NCBI GenBank assembly: GCA_017649485.1 | Contig: JAGCGS010000005.1 | Coordinates: forward strand, 1-47,685 | Length of the DNA: 47,685 bases | Source of the DNA: Bacteroidaceae bacterium | Lineage (GTDB): Bacteria > Bacteroidota > Bacteroidia > Bacteroidales > Bacteroidaceae | Reading direction: 5' to 3' | Shown here: piece by piece, positions 42,423-47,685 of the stretch | Numbering within the stretch: position 1 is the stretch's first letter | How the letters are laid out: every line of letters begins with the position of its first letter | Position numbers and translations under genes: made by a program | Notes under the pieces: generated by a model | What the model was told of the DNA's origin: nothing | The model's database searches: none | What the model saw: only the letters and a program-made list of their open reading frames with translations

Positions 42423-43214
42423 TTATTTTGCATATGCTTGATCGAGTATCTGATCAAGTTCTTCCACCTCTTTTACTTTCTTGAATAAGTCTGAAGCAAA
42501 GATGAAGTCGTTGAGCTTCTGGTTGGTAGAGGAAATGACCTCATGGCTTGTGCCTCGCCATTCCAAATTACCTTTGTAGATGAAGATGATGCTTTCGCCA
42601 ATACCCATTACGGAATTCATATCATGGGTATTGATGATGGTGGTCATATTGTATTCATGGGTGATGCTCTGAATCAAGTCGTCGATTACCAATGACGTCT
42701 TTGGGTCAAGACCTGAATTGGGCTCATCGCAGAACAAGTACTGAGGATTAAGAGCTATGGCTCTGGCAATGGCTACACGCTTCTGCATACCACCACTGAT
42801 CTCGCCAGGATACTTGTCATGCGCCTCACTCATCAGATTGACACGTTCCAAACAGAAACGGGCTCGACGTGTACGGTCTCTCAAAGTGTCGTTGCTAAAC
42901 ATATTGAGAGGGAACATTACATTCTCAAGCACCGTCATAGAGTCGAATAGAGCCGCACTCTGAAATATCATACCCATCTCACGACGAAGCAGTTTCTTTT
43001 CTTTCTTGCTCAAGCCCAGAAAGTCGCGACCATCATACAACAACTGACCACGATCAGGGGTCAGAAGTCCCACGATGCATTTCATCAGGACAGTCTTGCC
43101 TGAACCACTTTGGCCAATAACCAGGTTGGTCTTGCCATTCTCGAAAACGGCACTAATGTCTTTCAAGACTTCAACGCCATCGAATGATTTGTATATATCG
43201 CGAAGCTCAATCAT
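42423..43214 (-). CDS. mlaF: MlaF-type ABC transporter ATP-binding protein
   Basis: ATPase of an Mla-type phospholipid ABC transporter; it powers a permease of the MlaE family. The 263-residue product has Walker [11 protein letters not shown] near residues 33-42, the signature [19 protein letters not shown] near 140, Walker [13 protein letters not shown] and the H-loop NTHDMNSVM. The NSGLDP D-loop and a helix near 180-200 are typical of the MlaF branch. It overlaps the der stop by four bases and is the last gene of the era-der-mlaF unit. No permease gene follows; the only MlaE in the window is at its far start on the opposite strand. Confidence 0.88.
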   Translation of the reverse strand: MIELRDIYKSFDGVEVLKDISAVFENGKTNLVIGQSGSGKTVLMKCIVGLLTPDRGQLLYDGRDFLGLSKKEKKLLRREMGMIFQSAALFDSMTVLENVMFPLNMFSNDTLRDRTRRARFCLERVNLMSEAHDKYPGEISGGMQKRVAIARAIALNPQYLFCDEPNSGLDPKTSLVIDDLIQSITHEYNMTTIINTHDMNSVMGIGESIIFIYKGNLEWRGTSHEVISSTNQKLNDFIFASDLFKKVKEVEELDQILDQAYAK

Positions 43215-44521
43215 TTTTGTCTGATGAAGATATTAATAGGAGTACCCCTGAAATTCCACCTCTCACGCAACTTGTTCTCCAAGAATCGCTTATAAGGATC
43301 CTTGATGTATTGTGGCAAGTTGGCAAAGAACACAAAAGAAGGAACGGCCACATTGGGCAGTTGGGTGATGTATTTTATCTTAAGCATCTTACCTTTAGTC
43401 ATTGGAGGAGGATAGGCCTCAATGAGAGGAAGCAACTCTTCGTTTAGTTTAGCAGTTGGCACACGGTTTGATCTGTTCTTATAGACTTGGCGTGCCTCTT
43501 CCAAAACTTTTAATATGCGCTGTTTCGTCAGGGCAGAAGCAAAGATGATGGGAAAATCAATGAAAGGAGCAAAACGGTTGTAGATGGCATCTGTGAAGGT
43601 TTTGATGACTTTGTCATTTTTCTCTTCCACCAAATCCCACTTATTGACAACCACAACCAATCCTTTAGAGTTCTTCTGTATCAAGGAGAAGATGTTCAAG
43701 TCCTGACTCTCAACACCACGAGTGGCATCGAGCATGAGGATGCACACATCAGAGTTTTCTATAGCTCTAATGGAACGAACTACAGAATAATACTCAAGTT
43801 CCTCAGTCACCTTAGTTTTCTTACGAATGCCTGCAGTATCTACCAGATAGAAGTCGAAACCAAATTTATTATATCGGGTATAGATAGAGTCGCGAGTAGT
43901 GCCAGCAATATCTGTCACAATGTTGCGGTCTTCGCCTATCAAAGCATTGATAATGGATGACTTACCTGCATTGGGGCGTCCCACAACGGCTATGCGAGGC
44001 AAATTGTCTTCTAGCACTTCATCGTCTTTATTGAAATGGGAAACAACAGCATCAAGCAGATCACCTGTACCACTGCCTGTTAGGGCAGAAATGCAAAATG
44101 GGTCACCCAGTCCCAGACTATAAAATTCGGAAGCGCCAAATGCCAGATCATTATTGTCGGCCTTGTTGGCAACTAAGATAACAGGCTTCTTGGTTTTGCG
44201 AAGGATTACGCCCACTTCCCTATCCAAGTCATTCAATCCATATGCCACATCAACCACGAACAAAATAACATCGGCTTCATCTACTGCCAACAGTACTTGC
44301 TTATGAATTTCTTCTTCAAAAACATCCTCAGAATTGACAACCCATCCACCTGTGTCGATGACAGAGAACTCGCGTCCTCCCCATTCCGACTTTCCATATT
44401 GACGGTCACGGGTAGTACCTGCCTTCTCGGCAACAATAGCTCGACGGGTTTGCGTCAAGCGGTTGAAAATAGTGGACTTACCTACATTAGGACGTCCTAC
44501 GATGGCAACAATATTTCCCAT
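43211..44521 (-). CDS. der: Ribosome biogenesis GTPase Der (EngA)
   Basis: Double GTPase needed for 50S subunit assembly. The 436-residue protein has two G domains. The first carries G1 GRPNVGKST at residues 8-16, G3 DTGG and G4 NKAD. The second has G1 GRPNAGKSS near 181, G3 DTAGI and G4 NKWD. A C-terminal KH-like domain (about 350-436) follows, with [20 protein letters not shown]. All GTP-binding motifs are intact, unlike those of era upstream. It is separated from era by 42 bases and overlaps mlaF by four. Confidence 0.95.
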   Translation of the reverse strand: MGNIVAIVGRPNVGKSTIFNRLTQTRRAIVAEKAGTTRDRQYGKSEWGGREFSVIDTGGWVVNSEDVFEEEIHKQVLLAVDEADVILFVVDVAYGLNDLDREVGVILRKTKKPVILVANKADNNDLAFGASEFYSLGLGDPFCISALTGSGTGDLLDAVVSHFNKDDEVLEDNLPRIAVVGRPNAGKSSIINALIGEDRNIVTDIAGTTRDSIYTRYNKFGFDFYLVDTAGIRKKTKVTEELEYYSVVRSIRAIENSDVCILMLDATRGVESQDLNIFSLIQKNSKGLVVVVNKWDLVEEKNDKVIKTFTDAIYNRFAPFIDFPIIFASALTKQRILKVLEEARQVYKNRSNRVPTAKLNEELLPLIEAYPPPMTKGKMLKIKYITQLPNVAVPSFVFFANLPQYIKDPYKRFLENKLRERWNFRGTPINIFIRQK

Positions 44522-44563
44522 AATCTATTAGTTTATTAGGCTATCACAGCCTGGGTTTATGTA

Positions 44564-45448
44564 TCAATCTTTTTGGTCGTATCCAAAGTTACGCAATTCT
44601 TTATCAGAATTACGCCAGTCTTTATCTACTTTAACAAAGGTTTCCAAATATATGGTTTTCCTGAAGAATTTCTCAAGACTCTTACGAGCTTCGGTGGAAA
44701 CTTTCTTCAGTGCCTTACCTTGATGCCCTATGATAATACCTTTCTGAGAGTCACGCTCTACGTATATAACTGCATGGATGCTAATCTTTTGATCAGTCTC
44801 TTTGAATTGCTCCACTACTACTTCTACAGAATATGGTATTTCTTTATCATAATAGAGTAATATCTTCTCACGAAGAATCTCTGATACGAAAAACCGGGCA
44901 GGCTTATCTGTCCATTGGTCTTTCTCAAAATAAGGAGGACAATCAGGCATCAGTTCCTTTACCCTACGCAACACTACATCGACATTAAACTTATTGGATG
45001 CTGAAATTGGGATTATCTCAGCCTGAGGCAAGACTGCATGCCAAGCTTCAACAAGCTCCTCCAGCTTTTGCTGATTGCTCAAGTCTATCTTGTTAATCAA
45101 CACAATGACAGGCACATCCAACTCGCTCACCCTCTCGATGAAATCGTTGTTTTTTTCTGCCTTTTCAATCACATCTGTTACATACAAAAGCACATCGGCA
45201 TCTGTCAATGCAGATTTAGAGAACTCCAACATAGACTCTTGCAACTTGTATGCAGGTTTCAACACGCCAGGGGTGTCAGAAAACACGATTTGCATATCAT
45301 CGGTATTGTAAATACCCATGATGCGATGACGAGTTGTCTGAGCCTTAAACGTAGCAATGGAGATTCGCTCTCCCAATAAGGCATTCATCAATGTGGACTT
45401 GCACACATTCGGATTTCCAACAATGTTCACAAAACCTGCTTTATGCAT
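44564..45448 (-). CDS. era: GTPase Era, with a Cys in the P-loop
   Basis: GTPase that binds the 3' end of 16S rRNA and guides 30S maturation. The 294-residue protein has G3 FSDTPGVLK, G4 LINKIDL, G5 ISASNKFN and a C-terminal KH domain with RDSQKGIIIGHQGKALKKVS. The G1 motif reads GNPNVCKST at residues 11-19: Cys16 (codon TGC, complement of 45401-45403) replaces the near-universal Gly before Lys. All other motifs and the length are normal. The change would be one G-to-T transversion from GGC. It is preceded by a terminator at 45471-45508, so era may have its own promoter, but no consensus element was found. Confidence 0.92.
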   Translation of the reverse strand: MHKAGFVNIVGNPNVCKSTLMNALLGERISIATFKAQTTRHRIMGIYNTDDMQIVFSDTPGVLKPAYKLQESMLEFSKSALTDADVLLYVTDVIEKAEKNNDFIERVSELDVPVIVLINKIDLSNQQKLEELVEAWHAVLPQAEIIPISASNKFNVDVVLRRVKELMPDCPPYFEKDQWTDKPARFFVSEILREKILLYYDKEIPYSVEVVVEQFKETDQKISIHAVIYVERDSQKGIIIGHQGKALKKVSTEARKSLEKFFRKTIYLETFVKVDKDWRNSDKELRNFGYDQKD

Positions 45449-45470
45449 ATAACCTTTACAATATCAGGAC

Positions 45471-45508
45471 AAAAAAGCGCATCGTATGTATAAATATGAT
45501 GCGCTTTT
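45471..45508 (-). terminator. Intrinsic terminator between fabH and era
   Basis: On the minus strand AAAAGCGCATC (complement of 45498-45508) pairs with GATGCGCTTTT (complement of 45473-45483), ending in six T. It starts 18 bases after the fabH stop and precedes era by about 22 bases, so it should split the cluster into two transcripts. Confidence 0.82.
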
Positions 45509-45525
45509 CATCTATGTTATTAATA

Positions 45526-46563
45526 TTATTTATTTCTATCAGTGTGGTTAATCTTGTCTAAACGCTCCTGACCGTCATAACCCCAAACCAAATAGATTGC
45601 ACCCCAAGAATAACCTGCACCGAAAGTGGTAAGAATCAGCTTATCACCTTTCTTGAGGATATGCTCATAGTCCATCAAACACAAAGGAACAGACACTGCA
45701 CTGGTATTGCCATAATGCTCTATGTTGACCAGCACCTTTTCCTTTGATATCTGTAACATGTGGGCAACAGACTCAATAATACGCATGTTTGCCTGATGAG
45801 GAACAAACCATTTAATGTCGTCCTTAGTCAGTCCATTGTTCTCTATCACCTTGTTACAAGCCAATGTCATGTCTGTGACAGCATGCTTGAATACGGGACG
45901 GCCATCTTGGTAGATATAGTGCATCTGGTTGTCAACCGTAAAATAAGAAGGAGGACAGACAGAGCCACCTGCTTTCATGTGCAAAGATGGCAGGCCGAGA
46001 CCATCTGTACGCAAGTATGAATCTATCACTCCAATCTCTTCGTTTGTTGGCTCCAAGAAGCAAGCTGCGGCTCCATCTCCAAACAAAGGACAGGTATTAC
46101 GGTCATTGTAATTAACCATACATGACAACTTCTCAGCTGCCACAATGAGCACTTTCTTATATCTTCCTGCACGAATAAAATTAGCGCCTATCTCTAAAGC
46201 ATACAAGAAACCACTGCAAGCCGCTTCCATATCAAAAGCGAAAGCGTTCTTTAAACCTAACTTCTCACAAAGGATGGAAGCGGTTGAGGGGAAATGATAG
46301 TCAGGTGTAGTCGTTGCAACCACCACCATATCAATATCATCTACATTTGCACCTGTTTCTCTTATTAGTTTTCTACAAGCCTTACGTGCCAAATAGCCAC
46401 TACCCAATCCTTCTTCCTTTAAGATGTGACGTTCCTTAATACCAACATGGGACATAATCCATTCATCATTGGTATCAACCATCCTTGACAACTCTTCGTT
46501 AGTCAAGATATAATCAGGAACATAGCCTGCAAGCCCTGTGATAACGGCATTTATTTTTTCCAT
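45526..46563 (-). CDS. fabH: 3-oxoacyl-ACP synthase III (FabH)
   Basis: Starts type II fatty-acid synthesis by condensing an acyl-CoA with malonyl-ACP. The 345-residue enzyme has nucleophile Cys116 in DMEAACSGFLYALE, His in WFVPHQANMRIIE and Asn in EHYGNTSAVSVPL, the complete FabH triad. NEELSRMVDTNDEWIMSHVG near residue 22 is a family signature, and the glycine loop GAGYSWGAIY is near the C-terminus. It lies 100 bases after rpmF with a probable own promoter and ends just before a terminator. Confidence 0.95.
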   Translation of the reverse strand: MEKINAVITGLAGYVPDYILTNEELSRMVDTNDEWIMSHVGIKERHILKEEGLGSGYLARKACRKLIRETGANVDDIDMVVVATTTPDYHFPSTASILCEKLGLKNAFAFDMEAACSGFLYALEIGANFIRAGRYKKVLIVAAEKLSCMVNYNDRNTCPLFGDGAAACFLEPTNEEIGVIDSYLRTDGLGLPSLHMKAGGSVCPPSYFTVDNQMHYIYQDGRPVFKHAVTDMTLACNKVIENNGLTKDDIKWFVPHQANMRIIESVAHMLQISKEKVLVNIEHYGNTSAVSVPLCLMDYEHILKKGDKLILTTFGAGYSWGAIYLVWGYDGQERLDKINHTDRNK

Positions 46564-46588
46564 AGTTAGTTCTATAAATTGAGCTAAA

Positions 46589-46622
46589 CAAAGGTAAGCG
46601 AAATGGCTTGCTCTACGGCAAA
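46589..46622 (-). promoter_or_regulatory. Probable promoter for fabH
   Basis: Minus-strand TACCTTTG (complement of 46589-46596) is an exact -7 element, 25 bases before the fabH ATG. TTTG (complement of 46619-46622) is 22 bases upstream of it, slightly longer than the usual spacer. Confidence 0.5.
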
Positions 46623-46663
46623 CCTATTCTGCTTACCTGCCTAATTCATAATAGAACCACCGA

Positions 46664-46849
46664 TTAAACGGCAGCCTCTTTTTCAACTGCCAACTTACCA
46701 CGGTAATATCCACATGCTGGACATACAGTGTGATAAACATGCCACTCGCCACAATTTGGGCAAATTGCCAATGTAGGAGCAACTGCTACATCATGAGTTC
46801 TTCTCTTAGCAGTTCTAGTCTTAGACTGTCTTCTTTTAGGATGTGCCAT
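46664..46849 (-). CDS. rpmF: 50S ribosomal protein L32
   Basis: Structural protein of the large subunit, 61 residues. The N-terminus MAHPKRRQSKTRTAKRRTHD is the conserved basic segment of L32. The zinc ribbon has Cys pairs CPNC and CPAC (residues 31-34 and 44-47), so this is the zinc-containing C+ form. It follows the DUF177/YceD gene after 12 bases, the common yceD-rpmF pairing. Confidence 0.95.
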   Translation of the reverse strand: MAHPKRRQSKTRTAKRRTHDVAVAPTLAICPNCGEWHVYHTVCPACGYYRGKLAVEKEAAV

Positions 46850-46861
46850 TTTCTTATATTT

Positions 46862-47404
46862 TTAATTGTTATTTAATAATTTCTTCAAATCATTCCACCT
46901 GGGATCTATCACATTCTCCCCTGGAGGTTCACTATTCTCATCCTCAACAAATTGCTCTGAATGCTCTTTCAGGATTTTCATCATTTCCTTATTACACTCT
47001 CCTGGAGCATGAGTATGCTGAATAGGGATGGACAACGCAACAATTTCATAGAGGAACCATGCTACATTTACCTTTCCTTCATCCTCAGGAACTATCACCA
47101 AATCATCACCTTCGTCAAGATAAGCAGGACCAAACTTAACAAATAACTTATTGTTTGCATCAACAGGTTGAATCATATCATCCAGACATCTATCACACTG
47201 TATGATGACATGTCCATTAATGTACATGTCTAACTCAAACGAACTTGCCAGTTTCTTAACATGTACCTGAGCTTCTACGAGGCCACGAGTCACATCTTGA
47301 GTTTCTAATGCTGTAAAGAAATTGTCATCAAGAGAATAGGCGAACACTTTTTCATCTACCTCCATGATTTTCAAATCGATATCATATTTCTCTAACATGC
47401 CCAT
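46862..47404 (-). CDS. YceD/DUF177 family protein
   Basis: Member of the DUF177 (YceD) family, which is almost always encoded next to rpmF and has been linked to 23S rRNA processing or stability. The 180-residue product carries the conserved INGHVIIQCDRCLDDMIQPV segment near residue 65 with a CxxC pair, and the acidic EDEGKVNVAWFLYEIVALSI near 117, followed by PGECNKEM. ATG 47404 and ATG 47398 are both possible starts. A TAACTTTG -7 element lies 25 bases upstream. Confidence 0.88.
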   Translation of the reverse strand: MGMLEKYDIDLKIMEVDEKVFAYSLDDNFFTALETQDVTRGLVEAQVHVKKLASSFELDMYINGHVIIQCDRCLDDMIQPVDANNKLFVKFGPAYLDEGDDLVIVPEDEGKVNVAWFLYEIVALSIPIQHTHAPGECNKEMMKILKEHSEQFVEDENSEPPGENVIDPRWNDLKKLLNNN

Positions 47405-47429
47405 TTCTTCACTTAAACAGTTTGAGCTG

Positions 47430-47437
47430 CAAAGTTA
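47430..47437 (-). promoter_or_regulatory. -7 promoter element for yceD-rpmF
   Basis: Minus-strand TAACTTTG, an exact TAnnTTTG match, 25 bases before the ATG at 47404. No good -33 element is present at the usual distance. It lies downstream of the rRNA terminator, so the unit is separately transcribed. Confidence 0.5.
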
Positions 47438-47501
47438 CAAAATAATCTGTATATAAAATGCTTTTATAAGCAAAAATATTTATTAATTGCCTAATAATAT
47501 G

Positions 47502-47540
47502 TAAAAAAGCGGTCTTCAGGTAAAACCCAAAGACCGCTTC
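47502..47540 (-). terminator. rRNA operon terminator
   Basis: On the minus strand AAGCGGTCTT (complement of 47530-47539) pairs with AAGACCGCTT (complement of 47507-47516) around a 13-base loop, and the run continues with six T in all. It lies directly after the 5S rRNA 3' end. Confidence 0.92.
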
Positions 47541-47548
47541 TCAACAAA

Positions 47549-47659
47549 GACGGCGGCTACCTACTCTCCCACCTTGTGGGCAGTACCATCGGCGTAGCCG
47601 GGCTTAACTTCTCTGTTCGGGATGGGAAGAGGTGGAACCCCGGCACTATAGCCACCTGA
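47549..47659 (-). rRNA. rrf: 5S ribosomal RNA
   Basis: The minus strand carries the conserved 5S core: CCCATCCCGAACAGAGAAGT, then TTAAGCCCGGC and GGTGGGAGAGTAGGTAGCCG. The ends pair as helix I (GGTGGCTA, complement of 47649-47656, with TAGCCGCC, complement of 47552-47559). The length of about 111 bases fits Bacteroidales 5S. The exact ends are uncertain by a few bases. It is the last gene of an rRNA operon; the remaining 26 bases (47660-47685) are the 23S-5S spacer, and 23S and 16S lie beyond the window. Confidence 0.95.
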
Positions 47660-47685
47660 GTAAGTCTGACATGCCATACTTCGGC

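Noticed and set aside
44535-44556. AGGCT/AGCCT hairpin between era and der
   Set aside because: A five-base stem without a T-run; era and der are probably co-transcribed.

Overview
This window looks like core chromosome from a Bacteroidota bacterium of the order Bacteroidales, most likely Prevotellaceae, although the species cannot be fixed by eye. Three things point there. Promoters follow the Bacteroidota pattern (TTTG, a 19-21 base spacer, then TAnnTTTG) instead of -35/-10 boxes. There are no strong Shine-Dalgarno sites. The gene set includes families typical of the order: DUF4827 lipoprotein, DUF1599 protein, DAHP synthase fused to chorismate mutase, and a SPOR protein between tpiA and folE. 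No phage, plasmid, insertion sequence, CRISPR array or defence island is visible.

Layout. 1-443 is the 3' part of an MlaE-type lipid-transport permease. 523-7732 (+) carries the protein quality-control genes tig, clpP and clpX, then a RecQ helicase and a DUF1846 protein. 7719-9158 (-) is a secreted GH30 glycosidase whose 3' end overlaps the DUF1846 gene. 9398-12713 (+) is a tightly overlapping operon of a DJ-1/PfpI protein, ispD and recG. 12841-17557 (+) holds an M23/LysM envelope peptidase, a DUF1599 protein, a DoxX-like membrane protein running in frame into tpiA, a SPOR protein and folE. dnaG (-) converges on folE, and an alanine/sodium symporter diverges from dnaG.

21163-26347 (-) is the most interesting part. 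It is an aromatic amino-acid operon, pheA - aminotransferase - DAHP synthase/chorismate mutase - tyrA. Ahead of it lies what appears to be a complete transcription attenuator: a promoter, a 28-codon leader peptide with ten Phe/Tyr codons among codons 5-16, a hairpin over those codons, an antiterminator strand and an intrinsic terminator just before pheA. Two small secreted proteins follow, one of them made of 16-residue repeats. 26391-33142 (-) encodes a TPR protein, a carboxylesterase lipoprotein, a recJ-recQ pair and a thioesterase.

33242-38831 (+) is a compact operon of tsaC/sua5, a ClC channel, fmt, rpe and comEC. It is followed by nrnA, a DUF4827 lipoprotein and glmM. A 373-base gap after glmM holds a strong terminator and a cluster of direct and inverted repeats. 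From 42423 to the end everything is on the minus strand: an Mla-type ATPase, der, era, fabH, rpmF, a YceD/DUF177 protein, and finally a 5S rRNA gene with its terminator, the tail of an rRNA operon that continues beyond the window.

Points worth checking are the Phe/Tyr attenuator, the DoxX-TPI in-frame fusion across an A7 tract, a Gly-to-Cys change in the P-loop of Era, the repeat cluster at 42154-42379 and the six-repeat secreted protein.
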